Positions 47,992-59,805 of a DNA stretch of 64,000 nucleotides are shown piece after piece (position 1 is the stretch's first letter; each line of letters begins with the position of its first letter). The notes under the pieces were generated by a model. That model had not been told where the DNA came from. It ran no database searches and saw only the letters and a program-made list of their open reading frames with translations. Both the position numbers and the translations under genes were made by a program. Origin of the DNA: Erwinia mallotivora (GTDB lineage Bacteria; Pseudomonadota; Gammaproteobacteria; Enterobacterales; Enterobacteriaceae); assembly GCF_000590885.1 (NCBI RefSeq), contig NZ_JFHN01000045.1, positions 310,001 to 374,000 of the forward strand, given 5' to 3'.

Positions 47992-48846
47992 TCAGGCGCG
48001 GAGATCAACCTGCTGGTTATCAATCAGCCGTGCGGTGCCCAGCCATGCCGCCATCAGGATCACCGCCCGCTGACTGTCAACGGTCAGGGGTTGCAGGGTG
48101 TCAGCGTCACAGATGGCCAGCCCGTCGGCGCGCAAACCTTTGATCGCCAGCGCGGCTTCAGCATCGCTGAGCATCTGCTCAATGTGTCGTTCCCCGTTGG
48201 ACAACTGGTCCGCGAGGCTGTTCATCACTTTACTCAGTTCAGGGGCGATTTTACGCTCATCGGCGCTGAGATAACCGTTACGTGAACTGAGCGCCAGGCC
48301 ATCTCTGGCCCGGACGGTTGGCACACCAGTAATCTCGATATCGTACCCCATATCCGCAACCATCCTGCGGATCAGTGCCAGCTGCTGATAGTCCTTCTCA
48401 CCAAAGCAGGCCAGGTCCGGCTGTACCAGGTTAAACAGTTTGCTGACGATGGTGGAAACGCCACGAAAATGTCCGGGGCGGCTGGCACCTTCCAGTAATG
48501 TGGAAAGCGCGGGAACTTCAACGAAGGTCTGCTCACTCAGCCCGGCGGGATAGACATCGGCGGGCGCGGGAGCAAATACCAGGTCCACCTTGCGACGATT
48601 GAGCTTTTCACAATCTTGCTGGAGGGTGCGTGGATAGCTGGCGAGATCGTCGGCGCGGTCAAACTGCATGGGATTGACAAAAATCGAGACGATAACAATA
48701 TCGGCCTGTTCGCGTGCCACATCGACCAGCGTCATATGCCCATCGTGCAGATTACCCATTGTAGGAACCAGCGCGATACGTTTACCGTCCTGCCGCCAGC
48801 GCCGGATCTCGCGGCGCAGCATCGGCAGTGTTTCAATAATCAGCAC
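47992..48846 (-). CDS. panC: Pantothenate synthetase
   Basis: PanC condenses pantoate and beta-alanine using ATP. The 284-residue protein has [17 protein letters not shown] (HIGH-like), [31 protein letters not shown] and [11 protein letters not shown]. It follows panB by 15 bases and so is co-transcribed. Confidence 0.97.
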   Translation of the reverse strand: MLIIETLPMLRREIRRWRQDGKRIALVPTMGNLHDGHMTLVDVAREQADIVIVSIFVNPMQFDRADDLASYPRTLQQDCEKLNRRKVDLVFAPAPADVYPAGLSEQTFVEVPALSTLLEGASRPGHFRGVSTIVSKLFNLVQPDLACFGEKDYQQLALIRRMVADMGYDIEITGVPTVRARDGLALSSRNGYLSADERKIAPELSKVMNSLADQLSNGERHIEQMLSDAEAALAIKGLRADGLAICDADTLQPLTVDSQRAVILMAAWLGTARLIDNQQVDLRA

Positions 48847-48861
48847 GATGTTTCTCCTGGA

Positions 48862-49656
48862 TTAAGAAAAGCTGTGTTCTTCGTCGGGATAAGTGCCCGC
48901 TTCGACTTCTGCAACATACTGTCTGACGGCGGCGCGCATATCGCCAGCCTCGCTAAGGAAATTTTTGGCGAATTTTGGAATATGTCCACCGGTAATGCCA
49001 AAAGCATCATGCATCACCAGAATCTGCCCATCGGTCATATTCCCTGCACCGATACCGATAACCGGAATGCTCAGCGCAGTGGTGATCCGCGCTGCCAGCG
49101 CCACGGGCACGCACTCCAGCACCACCATTTGCGCGCCGGCGGCTTCCAGCGCCAGCGCGTCGTTCAGCAGCGTTTCTGCCGCTGCGCTTTCGCGGCCCTG
49201 TACTTTGTAGCCACCGAAAATATTAACGGATTGCGGCGTCAGACCAAGATGGCCACATACCGGCACGGCACGTTCGGTTAACTGCCTGACGGTGTCAGCC
49301 AGCCACTGGCCGCCTTCAAGTTTGACCATATTGGCGCCGGCGCGCATCAGCTGAGCGGCGCTGTCGAAGGTCTGTTCCGCTGTGGCATAGGTCATAAACG
49401 GCAGGTCGGCGAGCAGCAGGGCATGGGGCGCACCACGGCGCACTGCCTGGGTGTGATAAACAATGTCTGCCAGCGTAACGGGCAGGGTGGAATCATGGCC
49501 CTGCACCACCATCCCCAGCGAGTCGCCCACCAGCAATACCTGGATGCCTTCATCGGCAAACAGGCGGGCGAAGCTGTAGTCGTAGGCGGTCATGGAGGCA
49601 AATTTGCGTCCGCTCTTTTTCCACTGGCGAAGGGTAGATACCGTCGTCGGTTTCAT
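48862..49656 (-). CDS. panB: 3-methyl-2-oxobutanoate hydroxymethyltransferase
   Basis: PanB makes ketopantoate from ketoisovalerate and methylene-THF. The 264-residue protein has [35 protein letters not shown] and [18 protein letters not shown]. It is the first gene of the pan unit and starts 60 bases downstream of folK. Confidence 0.97.
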   Translation of the reverse strand: MKPTTVSTLRQWKKSGRKFASMTAYDYSFARLFADEGIQVLLVGDSLGMVVQGHDSTLPVTLADIVYHTQAVRRGAPHALLLADLPFMTYATAEQTFDSAAQLMRAGANMVKLEGGQWLADTVRQLTERAVPVCGHLGLTPQSVNIFGGYKVQGRESAAAETLLNDALALEAAGAQMVVLECVPVALAARITTALSIPVIGIGAGNMTDGQILVMHDAFGITGGHIPKFAKNFLSEAGDMRAAVRQYVAEVEAGTYPDEEHSFS

Positions 49657-49716
49657 CGCAACCTCTCAAGATGTTTTCTGGAGGGCGTATCTTAAAGGAT
49701 GAAACGGGGGTTTGCA

Positions 49717-50196
49717 CTACCAGGGCTGAATGGCGCTGCTGTCCAGTCCGGCGAGAATATCTGCCGCGCGGGTGCCGTCAGGGAAAGTAATATCCGGCGC
49801 AATTTCCACCAGCGGGACCAGCATAAAGGCGCGGTTGTGCATATCGTAATGCGGGACGATCAGCCGTGGTGTGTTCAGGGTGAGCGATCCGAACAGCATA
49901 ATATCCAGGTCCAGCGTGCGCGGTCCAAAGCGGTGTTCCTTGCGCACACGTCCCTGCTCCAGCTCAATACGCTGAGTATGGTCCAGCAGGGCTTCCGGCG
50001 TCAGTTCGCTGTCCAGCGCCACCGCCGCATTGAGATAATCGGGTTGATCGGCGGGTCCGTAAGGGGGCGTGCGCCAGAAAGAGGAAGCGGTGATCAGCCG
50101 CGTTTGCGGCAGGGCGGCCAGCGCATCCAGTGCTGCCTGCACCTGATGCAGCGGGTCGGCAAGATTACTGCCTAATGCCAGCCAGACGCGGTTCAT
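49717..50196 (-). CDS. folK: Hydroxymethyldihydropterin pyrophosphokinase (HPPK)
   Basis: FolK transfers pyrophosphate from ATP to 6-hydroxymethyl-dihydropterin in folate synthesis. The 159-residue protein has the N-terminal [16 protein letters not shown] and the family signature [11 protein letters not shown]. The start overlaps the pcnB stop by ATGA, as in E. coli. Confidence 0.96.
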   Translation of the reverse strand: MNRVWLALGSNLADPLHQVQAALDALAALPQTRLITASSFWRTPPYGPADQPDYLNAAVALDSELTPEALLDHTQRIELEQGRVRKEHRFGPRTLDLDIMLFGSLTLNTPRLIVPHYDMHNRAFMLVPLVEIAPDITFPDGTRAADILAGLDSSAIQPW

Positions 50197-51608
50197 GCGT
50201 TGTGGTTACCCTCACGGCGCGAATCAGAAATACGCTTACGTGGACGGCGGGTGCGGCGACGAGGCACCGGATCGTCCCCCAGCGTGTTGAGCATGGTTTT
50301 TTGCTGGGGCGGCGCCGCCACCTGGAACTCTCCCCACCAGGCGGAAAGACGTAACAGCTCCTGATTGTTTTCCACTTCCGCACGCAGTGCCAGCAAGTCA
50401 TAAGCGGCACGGAACTTGGGATGCTCCATCAGTTTCCATGCACGTCTGCCGTGGCGGCGTGGCAGGCGCAGTTGCAGCTGCCAGATATCGCGAACCAGGG
50501 TGGTAATGCGCTTCGGGATCGCCAGTGAACGACAGGCTTCATCCAGCAGGTCATTCATCGCCAGAGCAAAGGCATCGTAGTAAGCAAGGCCGCTCTCCTG
50601 CGCAATTTTCTGTGCCGCCTCCAGCTGGGGATACCAGAACATGGCGGAGAACAGAAAGGCCGGGTTCACGCGCATCTGATTGTGAATGCGGTTGTCGGTA
50701 TTTTTCAGCACCTGAACGATCATCCGCTCCATGTTACTGTCACCCGCTTCGGTAAAGTAACGGGTAAGGACAGGAAACAGCGGCTGAAACAGCTGATATT
50801 CGCGCAGTTGCAGATAAGTATTGTGACCAAAACCGGTCTGCAACAGTTTCAGCGTCTCCTCGAACAGGCGCGCTGGCGGAATATCATTTAACAGCGTGGC
50901 GAGACGGGGAATGGGCTCAGCCGTGCCTGGTGCGATGGACATATCCAGTCTGGCGGCGAAACGAATAACCCGCAGCATCCTGACCGGATCTTCGCGGTAG
51001 CGGGTTTCCGGATCGCCAATCAGGCGGATAATACCCTGTTGCAGATCGCTGATGCCGCCCACGTAGTCGCGCACGGTAAAGTCGGCAACGCTGTAATAGA
51101 GGCTGTTGATAGTGAGGTCGCGGCGTTGGGCATCGTCTTCAATGGAGCCAAAAATATTATCGCGCAGCAGCATTCCGTTTTGACCGCGCTGGGAATTGTT
51201 GCGATCTTCATTAACCTGCTGTGCTTCGTGATGTCCGCGGAAAGTGGCGACCTCAATAATTTCCGGGCCAAACATGACGTGCGCCAGACGGAAGCGACGT
51301 CCCACCAGCCGACAGTTGCGGAACAGCTTACGCATTTGTTCCGGCGTGGCATTGGTGGTGACATCAAAATCTTTCGGTTTTTTTCCCAGCAGTAAGTCAC
51401 GAACGCCACCGCCGACCAGGTAGGCTTCATAACCGGCTTTGTTCAGGCGGTACAGCACCTTGAGGGCATTTTCACTGATATCTTTACGCGAGATAGTATG
51501 ACCGTCGCGAGGAATAACGGCCATCTGATGCGCTTCAACCGTTTCGGCAGGCGTTTTGTCTTCGCGACTCAGAACTTTTCGGCAAAAATTAGCAACGCGG
51601 GTAAAAAT
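50193..51608 (-). CDS. pcnB: Poly(A) polymerase I, AUU start
   Basis: PcnB adds poly(A) to RNA 3' ends and promotes decay. The catalytic head has [24 protein letters not shown] (Asp pair DFD) and [24 protein letters not shown]; a basic C-terminus follows ([10 protein letters not shown]). Between 51629 and 51608 the frame reads LSRCP and then ATT-TTT-ACC ([11 protein letters not shown]). E. coli PcnB starts at exactly this point with an AUU codon. A GAGGTG site lies 5 bases before, so ATT at 51608 is the most likely start (471 residues). The TTG at 51629 is the only alternative. Confidence 0.95.
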   Translation of the reverse strand: MFTRVANFCRKVLSREDKTPAETVEAHQMAVIPRDGHTISRKDISENALKVLYRLNKAGYEAYLVGGGVRDLLLGKKPKDFDVTTNATPEQMRKLFRNCRLVGRRFRLAHVMFGPEIIEVATFRGHHEAQQVNEDRNNSQRGQNGMLLRDNIFGSIEDDAQRRDLTINSLYYSVADFTVRDYVGGISDLQQGIIRLIGDPETRYREDPVRMLRVIRFAARLDMSIAPGTAEPIPRLATLLNDIPPARLFEETLKLLQTGFGHNTYLQLREYQLFQPLFPVLTRYFTEAGDSNMERMIVQVLKNTDNRIHNQMRVNPAFLFSAMFWYPQLEAAQKIAQESGLAYYDAFALAMNDLLDEACRSLAIPKRITTLVRDIWQLQLRLPRRHGRRAWKLMEHPKFRAAYDLLALRAEVENNQELLRLSAWWGEFQVAAPPQQKTMLNTLGDDPVPRRRTRRPRKRISDSRREGNHNA

Positions 51609-51690
51609 AGGACACCTCGATAGTGACAATTAAAGCTGGGCAATAAAAACAGCGGCTAATCATAGCTCAGCGCGGCCCGTTTGAGAATGC

Positions 51691-52620
51691 TCATCTGTTA
51701 TCCTCATTCTGTTTCCGTTCATCGCCTGAAACAGAAGAAATAACCTTGTGTTGATAAAGCACATCTTCGCGGGGAAGGGCGGCGATGCTCCAGCATTGTA
51801 CTGCCTGCTTAAGCAGCGCCTCGACGGAAAGATCTGCCCACTCCCTGCTGACGGGCTGGCCGAGAAATTGCAACGCCTCAACCAATGTGGGACGCGGATC
51901 CCCGGCGGGTAACGCTGGCGCGTGGTTCTGCTTTGACAGCTTAATGCCGTCACGATTTACAGCCAGCGGCAGATGCAGATAGCCGGGAACGGACCAGCCA
52001 CACTGTTGAAAAAGTGCTATCTGTCTCACCGTAGGCAGGATCAGATCCGCCCCTCTGACCACTTCCGTCACGCCCTGGAAGTGGTCGTCCACCACCACCG
52101 CCAGATTGTAGGCAAACAGCCCGTCACGTCGATGAATAATAAAATCTTCGCCCGCCAGACCGGCATCAGCAACGATGTTACCCCGTACAGCATCGTTAAA
52201 GCGGTCGACGGGATTTTCGTTTCGCAATCTGATTGCCGCGTTTTGTGCATCGCGATGCCGGGTACGACAGTAACCGTCATAAATGCCGCCGCATTGCTGG
52301 ATACGACGGCGTGTACAGGTGCAGTAATAGCTGTGCTGCTGCTGTTGCAGCCAGGCGAGGACTTCCCTGTAGGCCTGGTGGCGCTGCGACTGCCACAATA
52401 CCGCGCCATCCCACAACAGGCCGTAATGTTCAAGTTGCTGAAGAATACCCGCAGCGGCACCGGGAATCTCACGGGGAGGATCGATATCTTCGATACGCAC
52501 CAGCCATTGTCCATGCTGTGCACGTGCCTGTAAGTAACTCCCTAATGCGGCAACGAGGGAGCCAAAATGTAAAACGCCTGAAGGGGAGGGGGCAAAACGC
52601 CCGATATAAGAAGAAAACAT
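51691..52620 (-). CDS. gluQ: Glutamyl-Q tRNA(Asp) synthetase
   Basis: This truncated class I synthetase activates glutamate and attaches it to queuosine of tRNA(Asp). The 309-residue protein lacks an anticodon domain. It has [14 protein letters not shown] (HIGH-like), a zinc-binding [14 protein letters not shown], and [11 protein letters not shown]. The ATG at 52620 is used; a TTG directly before it is in frame. It sits between dksA and pcnB as in E. coli; 180 bases separate it from dksA and contain no gene. Confidence 0.95.
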   Translation of the reverse strand: MFSSYIGRFAPSPSGVLHFGSLVAALGSYLQARAQHGQWLVRIEDIDPPREIPGAAAGILQQLEHYGLLWDGAVLWQSQRHQAYREVLAWLQQQQHSYYCTCTRRRIQQCGGIYDGYCRTRHRDAQNAAIRLRNENPVDRFNDAVRGNIVADAGLAGEDFIIHRRDGLFAYNLAVVVDDHFQGVTEVVRGADLILPTVRQIALFQQCGWSVPGYLHLPLAVNRDGIKLSKQNHAPALPAGDPRPTLVEALQFLGQPVSREWADLSVEALLKQAVQCWSIAALPREDVLYQHKVISSVSGDERKQNEDNR

Positions 52621-52803
52621 CAATAACCTGTTAAGTCAGGCTGATTTACTGACGATGCCAGACCAGTCTGCGTTTGAAATTCTTGCCCGGTGCGGATGGC
52701 GATATGTGCCATGACGGCGACGCCCGATAATAAAGGCTGTAAGTGGGAAGAAGGGCGGTCAGGCCAGCAATAAAGCTGCCTCACCGCACCCTCTTTAAAG
52801 CCG

Positions 52804-53259
52804 TTAACCGGCCATCTGTTTCTCGCGGATTTCCGCCAGAGTTTTACAGTCGATGCAAAGATCGGCGGTAGGACGTGCTTCAAGGCGACGGATGCCGATT
52901 TCAACACCACAGGATTCACAGTAGCCAAAATCGTCGTCTTCTACTTTCTTCAGCGTCTTTTCGATCTTTTTAATCAGTTTGCGTTCACGGTCCCTGTTAC
53001 GCAGTTCAAGACTGAATTCCTCTTCCTGTGCCGCACGGTCAACCGGATCAGGGAAGTTGGCAGCTTCATCCTGCATATGAGAAACCGTTCGGTCAACTTC
53101 ATCGCGAAGCTGATTACGCCAGGCTTCCAGGATTTTCTTGAAATGCTCCAGCTGGGCTTCATTCATGTACTCTTCGCCCGGCTTCTCCTGGTAAGGCTCC
53201 ACCCCAGCGATGGCGAGAATACTCAGGGACGAGGTTTTACGGGTTTGCCCTTCTTGCAT
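52804..53259 (-). CDS. dksA: RNA polymerase-binding transcription factor DksA
   Basis: DksA binds in the RNA polymerase secondary channel and works with ppGpp on rRNA and amino-acid promoters. The 151-residue protein equals E. coli in length with ATG 53259. It has the coiled-coil tip DPVDRA (Asp71 and Asp74) and a four-Cys zinc site (CESCGV and CIDC). It keeps the E. coli place between sfsA and gluQ. Confidence 0.98.
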   Translation of the reverse strand: MQEGQTRKTSSLSILAIAGVEPYQEKPGEEYMNEAQLEHFKKILEAWRNQLRDEVDRTVSHMQDEAANFPDPVDRAAQEEEFSLELRNRDRERKLIKKIEKTLKKVEDDDFGYCESCGVEIGIRRLEARPTADLCIDCKTLAEIREKQMAG

Positions 53260-53439
53260 GTTGTTTCTCCTGGATAACACGCACTATCGATCCCCACAGG
53301 GGATAAAAACAGGTCGCTATAAATAGCAGAAGCGATCAAGGTTGGCAATTATTCCTGAACATCCCTTGACAAGCATGTGAGGAAAAGCATATCGGCACAG
53401 TACTGAGATCATTTTGATATCAGCAAATTGCGTCAAACT

Positions 53440-54138
53440 TTACAACTTCACAGCCAGTGCCTTTTTTAGCGAGAGTCCTTCAGGTGATAACTGTGCTTTA
53501 TAGCAAAGCACTTCAACCCCACTTCGCTGCGCCTGTGCCAGTAGTTCTGCATAGTGCGCATCGATATGACGCGCCGGGGTAACGTCCTCAATCCCCGAGT
53601 GCAAAACGGCAAAAAACAGAACCGCACGTTGATCATTTTCAGCCATTCTGCCGAGTTCCCGCAGATGCTTCTGACCCCGCACGGTTACCGCATCCGGAAA
53701 ATAGCCTTTGCCATTCTGGCAAAGCGTTACGGATTTGACTTCAATATAGCAGTTGGTGCGGCCCTCTGCCTGCAACAAAAAATCAATGCGGCTTTCGCCA
53801 TATTTCACCTCAGCACGCAGCTGGCTGTAACCGGATAATTCCGGGATGATCTGCTGGTTCAGTGCCTCTTTCACCAGGCTGTTGGCGCGCAGGGTATTGA
53901 CGCAAATCCACTCTCCCAGCTGCGTCTCTGTCAGCTCCCAACTGTGCGGATATTTTCGCGTCAGACTGTCAGAGGTGGAGTACCAGACCGTATCTCCCGG
54001 CGTGGCGCAGCCGGTCATCGCACCGGTATTGGCGCAGTGCAGCGTCAGTTTTTCACCCTCAGGCGTGATGACATCGGCAAGAAAACGTTTGTAACGTAAA
54101 ACCAGCGTGGCTGGTCGCAAAGGTGGATCGAAAATCAT
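53440..54138 (-). CDS. sfsA: Sugar fermentation stimulation protein SfsA
   Basis: This 232-residue protein is a proposed nuclease-fold or DNA-binding protein linked to maltose gene expression in E. coli; its molecular role is unsettled. Conserved parts are [65 protein letters not shown] and [18 protein letters not shown] 54138 overlaps the thpR stop (TGATG), so it is translationally coupled. A GTG just before is in frame but less likely. Confidence 0.93.
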   Translation of the reverse strand: MIFDPPLRPATLVLRYKRFLADVITPEGEKLTLHCANTGAMTGCATPGDTVWYSTSDSLTRKYPHSWELTETQLGEWICVNTLRANSLVKEALNQQIIPELSGYSQLRAEVKYGESRIDFLLQAEGRTNCYIEVKSVTLCQNGKGYFPDAVTVRGQKHLRELGRMAENDQRAVLFFAVLHSGIEDVTPARHIDAHYAELLAQAQRSGVEVLCYKAQLSPEGLSLKKALAVKL

Positions 54139-54674
54139 CACTCTTCCTGATGCAGCGCCCAGTCAGCCACCTGCTTATAGCGGGTACGGCCACGGGAATA
54201 AATGGATTCAAATAAGGCAAAACGCTCAACGCGAAACGACCACTGAAAATTGCGCGGCGGTAAGGCCACCGGCCTGACCGCGTTGCGTAGCAGCGTGATA
54301 TGGGGATGAAAAGGTTGTGGACTTTGATAGCAGCCGCAGCGGGCAGCCTGCGAACGCAGCATTTCAGCCAGTTGCAGCAGGCCGCGTGGCGCGCGTTTGG
54401 GTCCCAGCCACACTAAACCGACGCCCGGCCAGTGCCCGGCATCATCCAGCGTAAGGGTGAAACCGGGTTGCCTGATCCTGGCGGCCTGCTGTTGCAGCAC
54501 GATGGATTTCTCGCTGCTGACCTCGCCAGGCCAGGCCAGCGTCAGCGTCAGTCTGGCTGCTTCTGATGGACGACCCGCTTCAGCGGCAAAGTTGTCTGCC
54601 CGCCACTTTACAATGCTTTGCCCAACCTCTTGCGGCAGGCTGATGCCAAAAAACAGCCTTTTCTGCTCACTCAT
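54138..54674 (-). CDS. thpR: RNA 2',3'-cyclic phosphodiesterase (2'-5' RNA ligase family), first HxTx motif lost
   Basis: This 178-residue protein aligns with E. coli ThpR/LigT without gaps across the first catalytic region. It hydrolyses 2',3'-cyclic phosphates and related RNA ends. The family needs two HxTx motifs. The second is intact (FHPHITLL). At the first, E. coli reads LHLTLAFLGEV while this protein reads [11 protein letters not shown], so the catalytic His is replaced by Thr. The enzyme may be inactive or altered. ATG 54674 was chosen; the longer frame upstream is the antisense of hrpB. It is divergent to hrpB. Confidence 0.92.
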   Translation of the reverse strand: MSEQKRLFFGISLPQEVGQSIVKWRADNFAAEAGRPSEAARLTLTLAWPGEVSSEKSIVLQQQAARIRQPGFTLTLDDAGHWPGVGLVWLGPKRAPRGLLQLAEMLRSQAARCGCYQSPQPFHPHITLLRNAVRPVALPPRNFQWSFRVERFALFESIYSRGRTRYKQVADWALHQEE

Positions 54675-54750
54675 GGCGCTCTCCGGTATTCCTGATGGAG
54701 GAATGCTACAATGCCCGGCAAATTCAGGCCATGACGTTATGGAGCAAAGC

Positions 54751-57192
54751 GTGAGTTCATTACCGGTCAGTGAGATTTTACCTGAGCTGATACAGCACCT
54801 GCGCACTTCGCCGCAGGTGCTGTTAGTGGCCCCCACTGGCGCGGGCAAATCCACCTGGCTGCCATTACAGCTACTGCGGGATGCGGGGCTGAACGGTAAA
54901 ATTTTGCTGCTGGAACCCCGGCGGCTGGCGGCACGTAATGTGGCGGAGCGGCTGGCGGAACAGCTGGGCGAGCAGCCAGGCGAAACCATCGGCTATCGTA
55001 TGCGCGCAGAAAGTCGCAGCGGGCCAGCAACCCGTCTGGAGGTGGTTACCGAAGGGATTCTGACCCGCATGTTGCAGCAGGACCCGATGCTCGAAGGCGT
55101 GGCGCTGGTGATGCTGGATGAGTTCCACGAGCGCAGTCTGCAAGCCGATCTGGCGCTGGCGCTGTTACTGGACGTTCAGCAAGGGCTGCGTGACGATCTG
55201 AAAGTGTTGTTAATGTCTGCCACCCTGGATAATCAGCGTTTACAGACGCTGCTGCCTGACGCGCCGGTGGTCCGCTCTGAGGGCCGTTCTTTTGCCGTTG
55301 AACGACGTTACACCTCACTCTCTTCCGGCGTTCGTTTCGAACAGGCGGTTGCCCGCCAGGTCAGCCAGTTACTGCATGAGGAGCCGGGCTCATTGCTGCT
55401 GTTTCTGCCTGGCGTCATCGAAATCCAGCGGGTACAAACCGAGCTGGACGGCCTGGTTGCCGCCGATACCGACCTCTGCCCTCTGTACGGTGCCTTGCCG
55501 CTGGCGGCGCAGCGTAAAGCGATTCTTGCCTCTCCGCCTGGCCGACGGAAAGTGGTGCTGGCGACCAATATTGCGGAAACCAGCCTGACTATCGAGGGCA
55601 TCCGGCTGGTGGTGGACAGCGCACTGGAGCGCGTAGCGCTGTTTGATCCCCTTAGCGGGCTGACGCGCCTGCAAACGCAGCGCATCAGCCAGGCCTCAAT
55701 GACGCAGCGTGCCGGGCGAGCCGGACGCCTTGAAGCAGGCCTTTGTCTGCATCTGATTGCCAGGGAGCAGGCGGAGCGCGCGGCCAGTCACGCCGACGCA
55801 GAGATCCTTAACAGCTGTCTGGCGGCGCTGTGGCTGGATCTGTTGCAGTGGGGCTGTCACGACGTCAACCAGCTGAACTGGCTGGATATTCCTCCGGAGC
55901 GCCACCTCCAGCAGGCGCAGCAGCTGTTAATGCAACTGGGTGCCACCGATGCCAGCGGCAAACTGACCAGCAAAGGCAGGCGTATGGCATCGCTGGGTAG
56001 TGAACCGCGTTACGCTGCCATGCTGGCCGATGCGGCTGACGATAACGACCAGGCAGGCACGGCGGCGTTACTGGTGGCGATGCTGGAGGAACCCGCGCGC
56101 GGCAGCGTCGATTTACGCGACAGTTTTCACCGTCGACAGAATAACTGGCAACAGCGGGCGAGGCAGTTGTTGCGGCGTCTTAAGGTGAGGGATGGCGAGG
56201 TTGACAGCAGCCTGATTGCGCCGTTGCTGGCCGGGGCTTTTGCCGATCGTATCGCCCGACGTCGTGGCGCAGAAGGGCGCTATCAACTGGCTAATGGCAC
56301 CGGGGCCAGCCTTCACAGCGATGAGGCGATGACCCGTTACGAATGGCTGATCGCGCCTGCTCTGTTGCAGGGGAACAGCCAGCCGGATGCCCATATTTTG
56401 CAGGCGATTCCGCTGGATATCGATGCCCTGATTCGCCAGCGCCCTGAGCTGGTAACCCTCCACACCGAGGTGGAGTGGGATGACGCGCGGGGAACGCTCC
56501 GTGCCTGGCGTCGCCAACAGATTGGTAAGCTGGTGCTCGCTTCACAGCCATTAAGCCAGCCAGATGAAGAGGAGCTGCATCCGGCGATGCTGCGCTGGGT
56601 GCGGCTGCGGGGATTATCGGTACTGAACTGGACGCCGCAGGCAGAGCAGTTGCGCCTGCGTATGCTCTGTGCGGCACAATGGTTGCCGGAGGAGAACTGG
56701 CCTGCCGCCAGAGAAGCGGATTTGCTGGCCTCGCTGGAAAGCTGGTTGTTGCCGGCGATGAGCGGCGTGCGTGACGCCAGAGGGCTGAAGCAGATTGATG
56801 TGGCGGGGGCTTTATTACAATTGCTCACATGGCCGCGCCGCCAGCAACTGGATACTCTGCTGCCAACTCATTACACTGTGCCCACCGGAAACCGGGTGCC
56901 GATTCGTTATGATGAAGAGAAGCCGCCCGCGCTGGCCGTGCGTTTGCAGGAGATGTTTGGCGAAGCGCAGAATCCCACCGTGGCCGATGGACGGATAGCG
57001 CTGGTGCTGGAACTGCTCTCCCCGGCACAGCGACCTTTGCAGATTACCCGCGACCTCGCCGCATTCTGGCAGGGAGCCTGGCGTGAGGTGCAGAAGGAAA
57101 TGAAAGGACGCTATCCCAAACATCTCTGGCCGGACGATCCGGCAACGGCACAGCCCACGCGCCGCAGCAAAAAGTTTTCTGCGCCCTCCTGA
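54751..57192 (+). CDS. hrpB: ATP-dependent RNA helicase HrpB
   Basis: This DEAH/DExH-type helicase of 813 residues has an unknown cellular task. Motifs in order are APTGAGKSTW (Walker A), LDEFHERS (DExH), MSATLDN, NIAETSLTIEGIR and TQRAGRAGR, then the ratchet and HrpB C-terminal domain (EMFGEAQNPTVADGRIALV, YPKHLWPDDPA). I chose GTG 54751, preceded by GGAG, because it gives the family N-terminus SSLPVSEILPEL. A further ATG at 54739 is also in frame. Confidence 0.95.
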   Translation: MSSLPVSEILPELIQHLRTSPQVLLVAPTGAGKSTWLPLQLLRDAGLNGKILLLEPRRLAARNVAERLAEQLGEQPGETIGYRMRAESRSGPATRLEVVTEGILTRMLQQDPMLEGVALVMLDEFHERSLQADLALALLLDVQQGLRDDLKVLLMSATLDNQRLQTLLPDAPVVRSEGRSFAVERRYTSLSSGVRFEQAVARQVSQLLHEEPGSLLLFLPGVIEIQRVQTELDGLVAADTDLCPLYGALPLAAQRKAILASPPGRRKVVLATNIAETSLTIEGIRLVVDSALERVALFDPLSGLTRLQTQRISQASMTQRAGRAGRLEAGLCLHLIAREQAERAASHADAEILNSCLAALWLDLLQWGCHDVNQLNWLDIPPERHLQQAQQLLMQLGATDASGKLTSKGRRMASLGSEPRYAAMLADAADDNDQAGTAALLVAMLEEPARGSVDLRDSFHRRQNNWQQRARQLLRRLKVRDGEVDSSLIAPLLAGAFADRIARRRGAEGRYQLANGTGASLHSDEAMTRYEWLIAPALLQGNSQPDAHILQAIPLDIDALIRQRPELVTLHTEVEWDDARGTLRAWRRQQIGKLVLASQPLSQPDEEELHPAMLRWVRLRGLSVLNWTPQAEQLRLRMLCAAQWLPEENWPAAREADLLASLESWLLPAMSGVRDARGLKQIDVAGALLQLLTWPRRQQLDTLLPTHYTVPTGNRVPIRYDEEKPPALAVRLQEMFGEAQNPTVADGRIALVLELLSPAQRPLQITRDLAAFWQGAWREVQKEMKGRYPKHLWPDDPATAQPTRRSKKFSAPS

Positions 57193-57291
57193 GCGCAACC
57201 CTGATTTCGGAAGGTTCCCGTTCCGGATTAAATTGAGTAAGAACAAAGTGGTCGGCCATCGTAAATGGTCGCTTGCGGAGAAAAGAGAAGA

Positions 57292-59805
57292 ATGTCTGAC
57301 GATCGCGAACCTATTGGGCGCAAAGGTAAACAGCCCAACCCTCCACGTAAGGTGGCGGGTCGGCGTGAGCGCAGGGACGATGACGATGATTTTCAGGATG
57401 ATGGCTATGACCATGAGGAGAAAAAGCCAGTGCCACGTAAAGGAAAAGGGCGCTCACCGCGCAGGAAAAGAGGCTGGTTGGGTTTATTTATCAAGCTGTT
57501 GCTGATCTTTATTGTGGTGATGATCGCGTATGGATTTTATCTTGACGCCCAGATCCGCAGCCGTATCGACGGCAAAGTCTGGCAACTTCCCGCGGCCGTC
57601 TATGGCCGGATGGTGAATCTTGAGCCAGGGATGTCATACAGCAAAAGCGAAATGGTGGCGCTGCTGGAGGGAACCCAGTATCGCCAGGTAACCCGCATGA
57701 CACGTCCCGGCGAATTCACCGTGCAGGGTAACAGCATTGAGATGCTGCGCCGGCCGTTTGATTTCCCTGACAGTAAAGAAGGACAAATCCGCGCCCGGTT
57801 GAGCTTCAGTGGCGACACCCTGAGTGAGATCAAAAACCTCGACAGCGGGCGTGACTTTGGCTTCTTCCGTCTGGACCCGCGTCTGATCACCATGTTGCAG
57901 TCGCCTAATGGCGAGCAGCGCCTGTTTGTCCCCCGCAGCGGTTTCCCTGACCTGCTGGTGGATACGCTGGTGGCGACCGAAGACCGGCACTTCTATCAGC
58001 ACGATGGCATCAGCTTTTTTTCCATCGGCCGCGCTTTTCTGGCGAATATTACCGCCGGTCGGGCGGTGCAGGGTGGCAGTACGCTGACTCAGCAGCTGGT
58101 GAAAAACCTGTTCCTGACCAACGAGCGTTCGCTGTGGCGTAAGGCCAATGAAGCCTACATGGCGCTGATTATGGATGCCCGCTACAGCAAAGATCGCATC
58201 CTTGAGCTGTATCTTAACGAAGTCTATTTGGGCCAGGCCGGTAACGATCAGATCCGTGGCTTCCCGCTGGCCAGCCTCTATTACTTTGGGCGTCCGGTGG
58301 ATGAGCTGAGTCTCGACCAGCAGGCGCTGCTGGTGGGGATGGTAAAAGGCGCTTCACTGTACAATCCGTGGCGTAATCCGAAGCTGGCGCTGGAACGTCG
58401 CAACCTGGTGCTGCGTCTGCTGCAACAGCAAAAAGTGATCGATCAGGAGCTGTACGATATGCTCAGCGCCCGTCCTTTGGGCGTGCAGCCTAAAGGTGGG
58501 GTGATCACCCCGCAGCCAGCCTTTATGCAGATGGTGCGCAACGAGTTGCAGGCGAAACTGGGCGATAAGGTGAAAGACCTGTCGGGGGTGAAGATCTTCA
58601 CCACCCTGGATCCACTCTCCCAGGATGCGGCAGAAAAAGCGGTTGAAGAGGGCGTCCCGGCGCTGCGTAAGCAGCGTGGCCTGAACGATCTGGAAACGGC
58701 GATGGTGATCGTCGACCGCTTCAGCGGTGAAGTCCGTGGAATGGTCGGCGGCGCAGACCCGCAGTTCGCCGGTTACAACCGTGCGTTGCAGGCGCGTCGC
58801 TCCATCGGTTCACTGGCGAAACCGGCTACCTATCTGACCGCCCTCAGCCAGCCGGATAAATACCGTCTGAACACCTGGATTGCTGACAATCCGATTGCGC
58901 TGAAGCAGCCCAATGGCCAGGTCTGGAAACCTCAGAACGACGACCGTCGCTTTAGCGGCCAGGTGATGCTGGTGGATGCACTGGCGCACTCGATGAATGT
59001 GCCAACGGTTAACCTGGGGATGACGCTGGGCCTGCCGCAGGTGGTCGATACCTGGACACGACTGGGTGTGGCAAAAGAGCAGTTGCAGCCGGTTCCGGCG
59101 ATGCTGCTGGGAGCACTGAACCTGACGCCGGTCGAAGTGGCGCAGGCCTTCCAGACTATCGCCAGCGGCGGTAATCGCGCTCCGCTTTCTGCGGTGCGCT
59201 CGGTCATCGCTGAAGATGGCACCGTGCTGTATCAGAGCTTCCCGCAGGCTGAACGGGCCGTTCCGGCTCAGGCCGCGTATCTGACGCTTTATGCCATGCA
59301 GCAGGTGGCGGAAGAGGGAACTGCCCGTGCGTTGGGTGCCCGCTATGCGAAAGCGCATCTGGCAGGTAAAACCGGTACCACCAATAACCAGGTAGACAGC
59401 TGGTTCGCGGGTGTCGATGGTAAGGAAGTGGCGATCACCTGGATTGGTCGGGACAACAACCAGCCGACCAAACTCTATGGTGCCAGCGGTGCGATGCAGA
59501 TCTATCGTCGCTATCTGGATAATCAGGCGCCGATGCCGCTGTTACCGACTCCACCGGAGGACATTGCGCCGATGAATATCGACTCTGCCGGTAATTTCGT
59601 TTGCGGTGGCAGCAGCAGCAGCTGGCGGACGTTGCCGGTGTGGACCACCGATGCGAATGCCCTGTGTCAACAACAGCAACAGCAGGTGCAGCAACAGCAG
59701 CAGTTACTGCAACAGCAACAGCAGCAGTCGCAACAGCCCGCTGGCGAACAGAAAGACAGTAACGGCGTGGCCGGTTGGATAAGGGATATGTTTGGCAGTA
59801 AATAA
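57292..59805 (+). CDS. mrcB: Penicillin-binding protein 1B
   Basis: This bifunctional peptidoglycan synthase of 837 residues has a cytoplasmic basic N-terminus, a membrane span (about 62-82: [20 protein letters not shown]), a UB2H-like domain, and a GT51 glycosyltransferase ([12 protein letters not shown] and [14 protein letters not shown]). The transpeptidase has SLAK in [10 protein letters not shown] (near 505) and KTGTTNNQ (near 692). The C-terminus has a Gln-rich stretch (about 790-820). ATG 57292 is used, giving [13 protein letters not shown] hairpin (GGGCCAC/GTGGCCC) follows 5 bases after the stop but lacks a T-tract. Confidence 0.97.
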   Translation: MSDDREPIGRKGKQPNPPRKVAGRRERRDDDDDFQDDGYDHEEKKPVPRKGKGRSPRRKRGWLGLFIKLLLIFIVVMIAYGFYLDAQIRSRIDGKVWQLPAAVYGRMVNLEPGMSYSKSEMVALLEGTQYRQVTRMTRPGEFTVQGNSIEMLRRPFDFPDSKEGQIRARLSFSGDTLSEIKNLDSGRDFGFFRLDPRLITMLQSPNGEQRLFVPRSGFPDLLVDTLVATEDRHFYQHDGISFFSIGRAFLANITAGRAVQGGSTLTQQLVKNLFLTNERSLWRKANEAYMALIMDARYSKDRILELYLNEVYLGQAGNDQIRGFPLASLYYFGRPVDELSLDQQALLVGMVKGASLYNPWRNPKLALERRNLVLRLLQQQKVIDQELYDMLSARPLGVQPKGGVITPQPAFMQMVRNELQAKLGDKVKDLSGVKIFTTLDPLSQDAAEKAVEEGVPALRKQRGLNDLETAMVIVDRFSGEVRGMVGGADPQFAGYNRALQARRSIGSLAKPATYLTALSQPDKYRLNTWIADNPIALKQPNGQVWKPQNDDRRFSGQVMLVDALAHSMNVPTVNLGMTLGLPQVVDTWTRLGVAKEQLQPVPAMLLGALNLTPVEVAQAFQTIASGGNRAPLSAVRSVIAEDGTVLYQSFPQAERAVPAQAAYLTLYAMQQVAEEGTARALGARYAKAHLAGKTGTTNNQVDSWFAGVDGKEVAITWIGRDNNQPTKLYGASGAMQIYRRYLDNQAPMPLLPTPPEDIAPMNIDSAGNFVCGGSSSSWRTLPVWTTDANALCQQQQQQVQQQQQLLQQQQQQSQQPAGEQKDSNGVAGWIRDMFGSK

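Noticed and set aside
54397..54750. N-terminal extension of the hrpB frame
   Set aside because: The family N-terminus begins at 54751; the extension is antisense to thpR.
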